DNA of 12,283 bases from a bacterium (GTDB lineage Bacteria > Tectomicrobia > Entotheonellia > Entotheonellales > Entotheonellaceae). Below, in pieces: positions 6,411 to 12,283 of the stretch. Numbering within the stretch: position 1 is the stretch's first letter; each line of letters begins with the position of its first letter. Position numbers and translations under genes: made by a program. The notes under the pieces were generated by a model. That model was given only the letters and a program-made list of their open reading frames with translations, had not been told where the DNA came from and searched no databases. The stretch is from the NCBI GenBank assembly GCA_027294925.1, contig JAPULM010000416.1, positions 1 through 12,283 of the forward strand, written 5' to 3'.

Positions 6411-6436
6411 AACCGGGTAGAAGTCCTACAACGGTT
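6411..6436 (+). other. Hairpin downstream of phosphopantetheinyl transferase gene
   Basis: AACCG (6411-6415) pairs with CGGTT (6432-6436), and GTAG (6417-6420) with CTAC (6426-6429) around loop AAGTC. It starts 24 bases after the stop codon. No T-run follows, so it is not a classical terminator; it may protect the transcript's 3' end or be part of a longer structure with the next hairpin. Confidence 0.4.
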
Positions 6437-6474
6437 GCGAATGTCGTATCGCATGGAAAAAAACGACATGTCGC
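6437..6474 (+). other. Eleven-pair hairpin in the gap before the Mca-like gene
   Basis: GCGAATGTCGT (6437-6447) pairs with ACGACAT (6463-6469) and TCGC (6471-6474), leaving only G6470 bulged. The 15-base loop ends in an A-run. It abuts the hairpins on both sides without a spacer. Function is unknown: a transcript-end structure, a small RNA or a protein site are all possible. Confidence 0.45.
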
Positions 6475-6497
6475 ACCCTGCCAAACTGGCCGGGTAG
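6475..6497 (+). terminator. CCCTGCC...GGC hairpin, copy of a recurrent element
   Basis: CCCTGCC (6476-6482), loop AAACT, GGCCGGG (6488-6494) forms a 7-bp stem with one T/C mismatch. Nineteen of 23 bases match the hairpin at 9266-9288, including the flanking A and TAG. It lies about 90 bases after the phosphopantetheinyl transferase stop. No T-tract follows, so a termination role is uncertain. Confidence 0.45.
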
Positions 6498-6676
6498 TTA
6501 CGCTGCGCCGCAAGGTCTGTAGGTTGTATAGCGGCCTGTCGCATAGTACAATAAAGCGGATTTCATCCACTTTCTCTTGATAGATGAAAAACTCAAACAA
6601 GCATCGTAGGCTGCCTATACTTGAGGTGGCTGGACGAGTTCATAGGCTTCGTTCACCAACCAACAAGGGATATGCG

Positions 6677-7639
6677 ATGCTTACCGCCCAACAACAAGCA
6701 AACAGAACAAAACAGGCAAATACAGGTTTTGCAAACATGAAAACAACCTCCAAGGTGCCGGAGCCTGAGCTGCTTCGGGATGATAGTGAACCCATGCAAC
6801 AATCTCACCGCTTACTCACGATTCATGCCCACCCCGACGACGAAACCACCAAGGGAGGCGGCAGCGTGTCGCGGTATGCGGCAGCCGGTGTTGGCACGGT
6901 ACTCGTCTGTTGCACAGGCGGGGAAGCCGGCAGTGTTTTAAACCCAATGCTTGATCGACCGGAAATCAAAGCTCGCCTACCGGAACTCCGCCGCCAGGAG
7001 TTGATCGATGCAACCAGCCATCTTGGCTATCAACGTGTCTGGATGCTCGGCTACCAGGACTCCAATATGCCTGCGAGCGGTGAACCCGGTACATTTGCCG
7101 CCGCGCCGCTGGCAGAAACCGTCCGAGCGCTCGTACGCCTGATCCGCAAAGAACGACCTCACATCGTCATTACCTACCCTGACAACCAACGAGGTTATCA
7201 ACATCCCGATCATCTGCGCGTACATGATGCATCGGCACCAGCCTATAAAGCGGCTAGCGACCCTTCGTTTCATCCCGAACTAGGCGAAGCCTGGACGCCA
7301 CACAAACTCTACTACGTTCTATGGTCACGAACTCGGTTAATGGCCCAACATGAGGCGTTTCTACGCCACGGATTGAAATCGCCTTTCAAAGCCGAGCGCT
7401 GGAAGCGACGACCGTCAATGGACCACCACCTGACCACCAAAATTTTCGTCGGTGACCACTGGCATCAGGTACAAAACGCACTACGGGCCTATACAACTCA
7501 AATTGACCCCAGTTCATCCTACTGGTTTGGCCTACCGCCCGAGGTTGCCCGTAAAACATATCCGTATGACGATTACATTCTTGCTCAAAGCACCGTACCA
7601 ATGGTTTTGCCTGAGGATGACCTCTTCGCGGGGCTTTAA
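6677..7639 (+). CDS. PIG-L/LmbE-family deacetylase, mycothiol S-conjugate amidase (Mca)-like
   Basis: The product (320 residues from the chosen start) belongs to the zinc-dependent PIG-L family. AHPDD at 51-55 gives zinc ligands H52 and D55 with D54 as general base; HPDH at 176-179 gives the third ligand H179, followed by H183. The middle TYPDNQRGYQHPDHLRVH, the KLYYVLW segment, ALRAYTTQIDP and the DDLFAGL ending match actinobacterial Mca more than MshB. Mca cleaves mycothiol S-conjugates of toxins to a mercapturic acid and GlcN-Ins. AAGGGA at 6665-6670, six bases before ATG 6677, decides the start; an in-frame ATG at 6584 has no good ribosome site, and ATGs at 6737 and 6794 are alternatives. 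Even so, about 45 residues precede the catalytic domain, unlike Mca. Mycothiol outside actinobacteria is unusual, so the real substrate may be another thiol conjugate or amide. Confidence 0.82.
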   Translation: MLTAQQQANRTKQANTGFANMKTTSKVPEPELLRDDSEPMQQSHRLLTIHAHPDDETTKGGGSVSRYAAAGVGTVLVCCTGGEAGSVLNPMLDRPEIKARLPELRRQELIDATSHLGYQRVWMLGYQDSNMPASGEPGTFAAAPLAETVRALVRLIRKERPHIVITYPDNQRGYQHPDHLRVHDASAPAYKAASDPSFHPELGEAWTPHKLYYVLWSRTRLMAQHEAFLRHGLKSPFKAERWKRRPSMDHHLTTKIFVGDHWHQVQNALRAYTTQIDPSSSYWFGLPPEVARKTYPYDDYILAQSTVPMVLPEDDLFAGL

Positions 7640-7733
7640 GAAGAATAAACACTAGATATCGCGATGTTTGAGGTGTGATCTCTCAGCTCAAAATACAACG
7701 ATTACGATGGCTCTCTAAGCAGAGGAAGATGAT

Positions 7734-8645
7734 ATGGAAACACGAATCCTCGGGCGTACAGGATTACAAGTCAGCGTGGTGGGCTTTGGCGCCATGACCA
7801 TCGGCGGTTTTTTCGGCCCGGTTGATGACAAGGTTAGCATGGAGGCATTGCATGCGGCAAGCGATGCAGGTATTAATTTCATCGACACGTCAGACGCCTA
7901 TGGCGCCGGACATAGCGAGAAAATCATCGGACAATTTCTCAAGCAACGTGCTGACCGTGACCAAATTATCCTTTGCACCAAAGGTGGCAATAACATGGCA
8001 ACGGGCAAGCGAGACTTTACGCCTGCGTACATCCAAGGTTGTCTTGAGGGTAGTTTGAAGCGGCTAGGCGTTGGCGCTATTGACGTCTATCTCCTACACA
8101 ACCCGACAATCGAAAACATGCAAGCCGAGGATAGCTTCGATATGCTTGAGTCATTCAAGGCACAGGGCAAAATCAAGCACTGGGGCGTGTCAGTCAATAC
8201 CATACCTGAATGTGAATTGGCGGTCTCGTGCGGTAAGCCGGCCGTCATGCAGATGGAATACAACATCCTTGAACAAGCGCCTGAAGCCGTATTTGCCCAG
8301 GCGCATGCGGCTGGAGTTGGGGTTATCTCACGCGTCCCCCTCAAACGCGGTTTACTGGCGGGGCGATTCAATGAGCAATCAACGTTCGGCGATGGTGACC
8401 GCCGTCAACGTATGTTTGGACCGGAGCAGCTACCGGCCTGGGTCGCTCGGGTGCGACAAATCGAAGCCGCGGTGGCCGGTTTCGACTGTCCACTGGCCGA
8501 CATCGCCATGCGCTTTTGCGTCTCGAATCCGCACCTTGCGGTCACCATTCCGGGCGTTCGTACGCCGGCACAGGCGCGGGCAAACGCTGCGGCCAGTGAA
8601 CGACTACCGGCTGACCTGATCGAAAAACTACGGCAGTTTGCCTAG
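7734..8645 (+). CDS. Aldo/keto reductase
   Basis: This 303-residue protein is a soluble NADPH-dependent reductase with a TIM-barrel fold that reduces aldehydes and ketones to alcohols, or works in reverse. The start METRILGRTGLQVSVVGFGA and DTSDAYGAGHSEKIIG are family hallmarks. The catalytic tetrad is D51, Y56, K83 (in CTKGG) and H122 (in LLHNP). The segment PLKRGLLAGRF and the later TIPGVRTPAQARANA form the cofactor-binding C-terminal part. AGAGGAAG (7721-7728) supports ATG 7734. It lies 94 bases after the Mca-like gene in the same direction, and could share its transcript, since no terminator is visible in that gap. Class-12-type or other dehydrogenase-like substrates are possible; the real one cannot be told from the sequence. 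Confidence 0.9.
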   Translation: METRILGRTGLQVSVVGFGAMTIGGFFGPVDDKVSMEALHAASDAGINFIDTSDAYGAGHSEKIIGQFLKQRADRDQIILCTKGGNNMATGKRDFTPAYIQGCLEGSLKRLGVGAIDVYLLHNPTIENMQAEDSFDMLESFKAQGKIKHWGVSVNTIPECELAVSCGKPAVMQMEYNILEQAPEAVFAQAHAAGVGVISRVPLKRGLLAGRFNEQSTFGDGDRRQRMFGPEQLPAWVARVRQIEAAVAGFDCPLADIAMRFCVSNPHLAVTIPGVRTPAQARANAAASERLPADLIEKLRQFA

Positions 8646-8683
8646 CAGGGCGTACCGCCATCATACGTCAATCAAACGACCTG

Positions 8684-8706
8684 TACGCCAGTCCCTTGCT
8701 GGCGTA
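8684..8706 (+). promoter_or_regulatory. Perfect 8-bp inverted repeat touching a -10-like element
   Basis: TACGCCAG (8684-8691) and CTGGCGTA (8699-8706) pair perfectly around TCCCTTG. It begins 39 bases after the aldo/keto reductase stop, so it may end that transcript, although no T-run follows. Its right arm overlaps TATAAT at 8705-8710, so it may instead be an operator for the VOC gene promoter. Confidence 0.45.
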
Positions 8707-8734
8707 TAATACCAATAAAGCAAGATGTGCTTTA
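8705..8734 (+). promoter_or_regulatory. Promoter -10 element and leader hairpin of the VOC gene
   Basis: TATAAT at 8705-8710 is a perfect -10 hexamer; TGTACG at 8682-8687 is at 17-base spacing but is a poor -35. Transcription would begin near 8717. TAAAGCA (8716-8722) and TGCTTTA (8728-8734) then form a perfect 7-bp hairpin around AGATG at the very 5' end of the predicted mRNA, which could stabilise it or be an operator. The Shine-Dalgarno (8758-8763) lies outside it. Confidence 0.45.
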
Positions 8735-8771
8735 AGGATAAGGCGATCTGAAACATGAAGGAGAAATTCAA

Positions 8772-9248
8772 ATGCCACAAGTTAGCGGATTAGGTCACGT
8801 CGGTATTCATGTCAACGACCTCATGCAGCAGCGGGATTTTTATACCCGAGTGATGGGACTCAAAATTGCCGACGAGGATGTTGAAGGGCGTGGGATGGTT
8901 TTTCTCAGCGCCAACCCTGACCAGGAACACCATGAATTGGTGCTAATCAAAGGACGCTCAGCGGCTCCCGATGTCCAATTGATCAATCAAATATCGTTCA
9001 AGGTGGATAGTCTTGCCGAGCTTAAAGAATTCCACCGTCTATTCCTCGATGAAAAGATAACGATTCAGCGTACGGTGAGCCATGGAAATGCGTTTGGCAT
9101 GTATGCCCTGGATCCCGAAGGCAATACGATTGAAGTATATTATAAAACCGGCTTTCCTGTGCCGCAGCCACATGGCGATCCTATCGATCTCGAGGCGTCC
9201 GAGGAGACATTATTGGATATTGCCCGGGCTGCAATTCCGCACGGCTAA
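8772..9248 (+). CDS. VOC-fold protein (glyoxalase / extradiol dioxygenase-like)
   Basis: The 158-residue protein has the paired beta-alpha-beta-beta-beta modules of the vicinal oxygen chelate superfamily. GHVGIHVNDL opens the first module with H9 as likely metal ligand; EHHELVLI gives H53/H54 at the end of the first module; LDPEGNTIEVYY near residues 113-124 supplies E121. A His-His-Glu triad fits Fe(II) or other divalent-metal enzymes such as extradiol ring-cleavage dioxygenases, glyoxalase I-like and fosfomycin-resistance-type proteins. The single-domain size and the PHGDPIDLEASEE tail recall small catechol-2,3-dioxygenase-like proteins. Placed a few kilobases from two ring-hydroxylating oxygenases it could act on catechol-like products, but there is no diol dehydrogenase here and this is inference. 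AAGGAG (8758-8763) is eight bases before ATG. It looks like a one-gene unit with its own promoter and 3' hairpin. Confidence 0.85.
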   Translation: MPQVSGLGHVGIHVNDLMQQRDFYTRVMGLKIADEDVEGRGMVFLSANPDQEHHELVLIKGRSAAPDVQLINQISFKVDSLAELKEFHRLFLDEKITIQRTVSHGNAFGMYALDPEGNTIEVYYKTGFPVPQPHGDPIDLEASEETLLDIARAAIPHG

Positions 9249-9263
9249 TCTTGTAGATCGCCA

Positions 9264-9288
9264 CTACCCTGCCAGCTTGGCAGGGTAG
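9264..9288 (+). terminator. Perfect 10-bp hairpin after the VOC gene
   Basis: CTACCCTGCC (9264-9273), loop AGCTT, GGCAGGGTAG (9279-9288) form a perfect 10-bp stem starting 16 bases after the stop codon. The position and strength suit transcription termination or mRNA end protection, but the following AACGTCACATTT has only a delayed short T-run. It is the best copy of the recurrent hairpin also seen at 6475-6497 and, on the other strand, 4408-4426. Confidence 0.6.
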
Positions 9289-9338
9289 AACGTCACATTT
9301 GAGCCTTTACCTGTGCATGCTCCAGCCGCCACGACTGC

Positions 9339-9395
9339 CTGAAAACCATCTGATATCACGCTTCCCTCTGGTAACCAGACTAGGAGGGTTTTCAG
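9339..9395 (+). promoter_or_regulatory. Structured leader with buried AGGAGG before the PfkB kinase gene
   Basis: CTGAAAACC (9339-9347) can pair with GGTTTTCAG (9387-9395). Within it, TCTGG (9367-9371) pairs with CCAGA (9375-9379), and CCCTC (9364-9368) can pair instead with GAGGG (9384-9388). The last two helices compete with the outer one. A perfect AGGAGG (9382-9387) lies in the switch zone, 17 bases before the first in-frame ATG (9405), which is too far for normal initiation. It does not match a riboswitch class that I can recognise. Confidence 0.35.
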
Positions 9396-9449
9396 ACGCT
9401 GCCTATGACACAAGGCACGATGACGAACGACAAGCAAGATTGGAGAATC

Positions 9450-10439
9450 ATGACATACGACGTCCTGGGGGTGGGAAACGCCCTGGTGGATATTCAGGCC
9501 AAGGTGACAGATGAGGTGCTCAAGACGTTAGGCTTCAGCAAAGGCATGATGACCCTGGTTGACGAGCCAACGCAGCACAACGTCCTGCGTTCGGTTGATG
9601 GTCAACCGCTGAATCGATGTGCTGGCGGTTCGGCTGCCAACACCATTATGGGAGTTGCCGATTTCGGCGGCACAGCCGCTTACGTCGGCAAAGTGGGACA
9701 TGACACCCTTGGTGACTTTTGTCTGGCAGATATGCGGCAGCTTGGCGTCACCATCGAAGTCCCCCCGTCGGATACCGGTCAAACCGGCACCTGTGTGGTG
9801 CTCATTACAGAAGATGCACAGCGGACGCTGATAACCCATCTGGGCGTTTCATCAATGCTCGGACCCAATGACATTCAAGAGGACGAAATCCGCCAAGCAG
9901 CCTATGTGTACATCGAAGGTTATTTGTTCACCGGCGATGGCCCTAAAGCGGCGGCCTTAAAGGCAATCGATCTGGCCAAAAAGAATGACGTCAAGGTCGC
10001 CCTCACCGTCTCCGATCCATTTTTGATCGACCTATGCCGGGATGAGTTTTGGCAATTGATTAAGGGACCGGTGGATTTATTGTTCTGCAATCTGCAAGAA
10101 GGTCGCAGCTTGACCGGAAAAACAGATCCGATTGAATGTGTTCAGGCTATTCACCAACATGCGGATAACGTGGCCCTAACCTTGGGGGCCAATGGCTCAA
10201 TTATTATGCATGAGGGACAAGCTTTGCCAATTGAAGGCGTCCAGACACCGGCCATTGACACCACCGGCGCAGGCGATATGTATGCTGCCGGTGTACTGTA
10301 CGGCATTACCAATGGTCTATCTTGGCAAAAAGCTGGGCATTTAGGCTCGCATGCCGCCGCCCGCATTGTGGCGCAGTTAGGCGCACGACTGACAAAAAAA
10401 TTCACCCCGGCGGAAATTCGCACCTTGCTTGGTGATTAA
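9450..10439 (+). CDS. PfkB-family kinase, adenosine-kinase-like
   Basis: The 329-residue product is a ribokinase/PfkB-fold kinase that would phosphorylate a sugar or nucleoside with ATP in the cytosol. The start [19 protein letters not shown] and the [14 protein letters not shown] lid region closely resemble bacterial adenosine-kinase-like proteins. GGSAANT (59-65) is the first PfkB signature and [12 protein letters not shown] (270-281) the second; D276 is the catalytic base and GAG forms the anion hole. Upstream in-frame ATGs at 9405 and 9420 would add 10-15 poorly conserved residues; ATG 9450 is chosen because the family begins here and GGAG (9442-9445) precedes it, though only by four bases. 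If it does act on adenosine, it would recycle adenosine left from S-adenosylhomocysteine or RNA turnover. No nucleoside genes are adjacent. A ribokinase or other sugar kinase is the alternative. Confidence 0.85.
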   Translation: MTYDVLGVGNALVDIQAKVTDEVLKTLGFSKGMMTLVDEPTQHNVLRSVDGQPLNRCAGGSAANTIMGVADFGGTAAYVGKVGHDTLGDFCLADMRQLGVTIEVPPSDTGQTGTCVVLITEDAQRTLITHLGVSSMLGPNDIQEDEIRQAAYVYIEGYLFTGDGPKAAALKAIDLAKKNDVKVALTVSDPFLIDLCRDEFWQLIKGPVDLLFCNLQEGRSLTGKTDPIECVQAIHQHADNVALTLGANGSIIMHEGQALPIEGVQTPAIDTTGAGDMYAAGVLYGITNGLSWQKAGHLGSHAAARIVAQLGARLTKKFTPAEIRTLLGD

Positions 10440-10490
10440 ATAGCGCAAGATGATTACCCGCCTACCCTGCGCAGAGCATGATCGTTGTTG

Positions 10491-10510
10491 TGTACAGTTC
10501 GAAGCGTACA
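10491..10510. promoter_or_regulatory. Near-palindrome upstream of the LLM oxidoreductase gene
   Basis: TGTACAGTTC followed by GAAGCGTACA is symmetrical at eight of ten base pairs, with outer TGTAC/GTACA and central TTCGAA. It lies 89-108 bases before the ATG at 10599, just upstream of the repeat element at 10524-10569, and looks like a regulator binding site. No cognate regulator gene is in the window. Confidence 0.4.
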
Positions 10511-10523
10511 GATGGTCGCAAAT

Positions 10524-10569
10524 GGACGGTGACTATACTTCCCCAAAGCGATTCGACTATACACCGTCC
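10524..10569. promoter_or_regulatory. Direct repeats flanked by an inverted repeat in the LLM promoter region
   Basis: GGACGGTG (10524-10531) and CACCGTCC (10562-10569) are exact inverted repeats. Just inside them GACTATAC occurs twice in direct orientation (10531-10538 and 10555-10562), 24 bases apart. Each direct repeat contains a -10-like TATAC (TATACT at 10534-10539, TATACA at 10558-10563), but neither has a good -35 hexamer, which is what an activator-dependent promoter would look like. The element ends 29 bases before the start codon of the LLM gene. Confidence 0.45.
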
Positions 10570-10598
10570 GAGCCAACACATCATTTGAGGTAACTAAC

Positions 10599-11675
10599 AT
10601 GCCTGTTGAGATGATCGGATGGATTGCGCCACGCGTTTCATCGGAAATCATCGCCCCGTGCGGCCCGCCCTTTAACCTTGAGGTGATTACCGAAACAGCG
10701 CGCCTTCACGAGGCAGCAGGGTTTGACCGCGTGCTGATCGGGTACTTCTCCTACGCGCCTGACGGATTCTTGATCGGCGCCCACGCCGCGTCCGTCACCG
10801 AACGGCTGCAGTTTCTACTTGCACACCGACCTGGTTTTGTGGCCCCAACGGTTGCGGCACGTATGCTCGCCACCCTCGATCAACTCAGCGCGGGACGAAC
10901 CGCGGTGCATATGATCGCAGGCGGTAACGACACTGAGCAGGCACGCGACGGAGACTTTACCGACCACGATAGGCGCTATCGAAGAACACGAGAATACGTC
11001 ACGCTACTACGACGCACATGGACAGAAACCTCACCATTCGATCATCAGGGCGAGTTCTATCGGGTGGTCGGCGCCCATGCCGATATCCGCTGCCGGCAAC
11101 AACCCCATATTCCCATCTATGGCGGTGGCGGCTCACCAGCCGCCATTGAAGCCCTAGCGCCACTGGTTGATGTTTATATGCTGTGGGGTGAGCCCCGCGA
11201 AGAAACCGCGGCCTTTATGGATGAGGTGCGCACCGTAGCCGTGCACAGCAATCACCGTCTCACCTTCAGTCTTTCTACCCGGCCAATCCTGGGACGCACC
11301 GAAGGCGAAGCATGGGACCGCGCCCGAGACATCCATGCGAAGATTGAAGCGCGCCAAGCAGGCACCGTGCCAAGGCCGCAGAACATGGGCTCGCGCCGGC
11401 TGCTTGACGCCGCGGCACAGAAAGACTTGCATGATAGCTGCCTATGGACGGCGCTAGCCGTCTTAACAGGCGCCCGAGGCAACTCTACGGCATTAGTTGG
11501 CACCCCGGAAACCGTGGCTGAAGCGTTAGTCGCCTACTACGATCTCGGCGCTACCAGCTTACTGATCAGAGGTTACGATCCGCTGGTGGACGCTGTGGAA
11601 TATGGACGCGAGCTGATTCCGCGTGTACGAGCGCTGGTCGATGAGCGCGATGCAGCAACCGTCTCGAAGACCTGA
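10599..11675 (+). CDS. LLM-class flavin-dependent oxidoreductase, alkanesulfonate monooxygenase (SsuD)-like
   Basis: This 358-residue protein belongs to the luciferase-like TIM-barrel flavin monooxygenases, which use reduced FMN from a separate reductase. The order of motifs follows SsuD: FDRVLIGYFSYAPDGF near 42-57, LLAHRPGFVAPTVAARMLATLDQLSAGR at 73-100 in two parts, then HMIAGGNDTEQARDGDF (104-120), DHDRRYRRTREYV, an HQGEFYRV segment, PIYGGGGSPAAIEA for flavin phosphate binding, and GARGNSTALVGTPETVAEAL near the end. SsuD releases sulfite from alkanesulfonates; other members act on nitrogenous or aromatic compounds, so the substrate here is open. GAGG at 10587-10590 precedes ATG by eight bases. 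The ketopantoate-reductase-like gene follows after 42 bases, probably in one operon. No FMN reductase or ssu transporter is in view. Confidence 0.88.
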   Translation: MPVEMIGWIAPRVSSEIIAPCGPPFNLEVITETARLHEAAGFDRVLIGYFSYAPDGFLIGAHAASVTERLQFLLAHRPGFVAPTVAARMLATLDQLSAGRTAVHMIAGGNDTEQARDGDFTDHDRRYRRTREYVTLLRRTWTETSPFDHQGEFYRVVGAHADIRCRQQPHIPIYGGGGSPAAIEALAPLVDVYMLWGEPREETAAFMDEVRTVAVHSNHRLTFSLSTRPILGRTEGEAWDRARDIHAKIEARQAGTVPRPQNMGSRRLLDAAAQKDLHDSCLWTALAVLTGARGNSTALVGTPETVAEALVAYYDLGATSLLIRGYDPLVDAVEYGRELIPRVRALVDERDAATVSKT

Positions 11676-11717
11676 CGCGAACACGATGATCAGACCGTAT
11701 ATTGTAGGAGAAGCAGC

Positions 11718-12283
11718 GTGAAAATTGTCATTCTGGGAGCTGGCGCGTTAGGCTCCATTCTCGGCGCGCATCTCGCCAAGGCAGGCGAAGACATCACCTT
11801 AATGGCTCGAGGCGAACGCGCCGCCTTCTTACAAAAACACGGCGTGACGATTAGCGGTTTGGTGGACTTTAACACGCCTGTGACGGTGGTTACCAACCCT
11901 CAACAGGCGCAGGGAGCCGATGTGCTCATTGTCACCGTCAAGACATATGACACCGAATCCGCCCTTGCCGGCGTCAGCCATCTTCAGGTCGGAAGTGTCG
12001 TTTCTATTCAAAATGGTGTGGTCAAGAACGATTTGCTGGCGCACGCCTTCGGACAAGAAAAGGTACTGGGCGCCATGGCGGCGTTTAGTGCCGAAGTACT
12101 GCCAACAGGTACAGTTCGCTTTACGGTCAATGATGGCTTCTACATCGGCGAGCTACCAGAGGGCGTTTCAGAACGGGTACAGACGTTTGCTGACACCTTG
12201 AATCAAGCCGGTATTGTGGCCAGAGTTACGCCAACTATTCAATCCCTCGAATGGTCAAAATACGTCGTCTTCGTGTGTCTAAT
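11718..12283 (+). CDS. Ketopantoate reductase (PanE/ApbA)-family protein, 3' end off the window
   Basis: The visible 188 residues start at GTG 11718, with AGGAG at 11706-11710 seven bases before it; the frame is open to the right edge. VKIVILGAGALGSILGAHLAKAG, given here in two parts as IVILGAGALGS and LGAHLAKAG, is the N-terminal NADP-binding Rossmann motif. VKTYDTESAL and SIQNGVVKNDLL (with the conserved Asn of QNG) are typical of ketopantoate reductases, and the EWSKYVVF segment near the right edge carries the likely catalytic Lys. PanE makes pantoate for coenzyme A synthesis, but many bacterial genomes hold several paralogues with other 2-oxo-acid substrates. Its probable operon with a flavin oxidoreductase, not with panB/panC, favours a paralogue. 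The missing C-terminal helical domain would hold the substrate-binding Glu. Confidence 0.88.
   Translation, partial: MKIVILGAGALGSILGAHLAKAGEDITLMARGERAAFLQKHGVTISGLVDFNTPVTVVTNPQQAQGADVLIVTVKTYDTESALAGVSHLQVGSVVSIQNGVVKNDLLAHAFGQEKVLGAMAAFSAEVLPTGTVRFTVNDGFYIGELPEGVSERVQTFADTLNQAGIVARVTPTIQSLEWSKYVVFVCL

Noticed and set aside
8071..8619. Plus-strand 182-residue frame inside the aldo/keto reductase
   Set aside because: Out-of-frame shadow, rich in Ser and Arg, in a gene with a complete catalytic tetrad.
9299..9514. Plus-strand 71-residue frame over the PfkB kinase leader
   Set aside because: It starts without a ribosome-binding site, runs out of frame into the kinase gene and shows no domain.
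1..12283. CRISPR array, tRNA, rRNA, insertion sequence or prophage
   Set aside because: No regularly spaced repeats, cloverleaf, rRNA-like stretch, transposase, integrase or phage structural gene was found on either strand.

Overview
The window reads as chromosomal DNA from a metabolically versatile, probably uncultivated Gram-negative-type bacterium of moderate GC content. The mix of Rieske oxygenases, luciferase-like flavin oxidoreductases, a mycothiol-conjugate-amidase-like protein, an Sfp/EntD-type phosphopantetheinyl transferase and extended SDR enzymes recalls Tectomicrobia/Entotheonella-like or similar environmental lineages. That placement is a low-confidence impression from protein flavour; no rRNA or other phylogenetic marker is present. 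No transposase, integrase, tRNA, rRNA or CRISPR array was seen.

Layout. Bases 1-165 hold the C-terminus of a microsomal-type epoxide hydrolase. Bases 263-1579 (+) encode a Rieske oxygenase alpha subunit with no beta partner beside it. It converges on a minus-strand pair, beta (1653-2153) and alpha (2165-3445), of a second Rieske oxygenase. Further upstream on the minus strand are a two-ACT-domain GcvR-like protein (3541-4083) and an NAD-dependent extended SDR (4453-5373). A divergent intergenic region (5374-5670) separates these from a plus-strand series: phosphopantetheinyl transferase (5671-6387), Mca-like amidase (6677-7639), aldo/keto reductase (7734-8645), VOC-fold protein (8772-9248), PfkB/adenosine-kinase-like kinase (9450-10439), and an LLM flavin-dependent oxidoreductase (10599-11675). 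The last, a ketopantoate-reductase-like gene (11718 onward), runs off the right edge and probably shares a transcript with the LLM gene.

How the genes may work together. The left part (epoxide hydrolase, two ring-hydroxylating oxygenases) fits oxidation of aromatic or other ring compounds. The amidase, aldo/keto reductase, VOC protein and flavin oxidoreductase are enzymes often used on electrophiles, carbonyls, catechol-like rings or organosulfur compounds. A shared catabolic or detoxification role is plausible but is an inference: most plus-strand genes are separated by 90-300 bases and look individually controlled. No ferredoxin or reductase for the oxygenases lies in the window.

The most distinctive non-coding signals are a TAAAT(C/T)TGTCCCC box in the same orientation just upstream of both oxygenase alpha genes (one copy lies in a perfect 22-bp palindrome); a recurrent CCC-Y-GCC-5nt-GGC hairpin found 3' of three genes, with one compensated base pair; and structured leaders upstream of the GcvR-like, VOC, PfkB and LLM genes.
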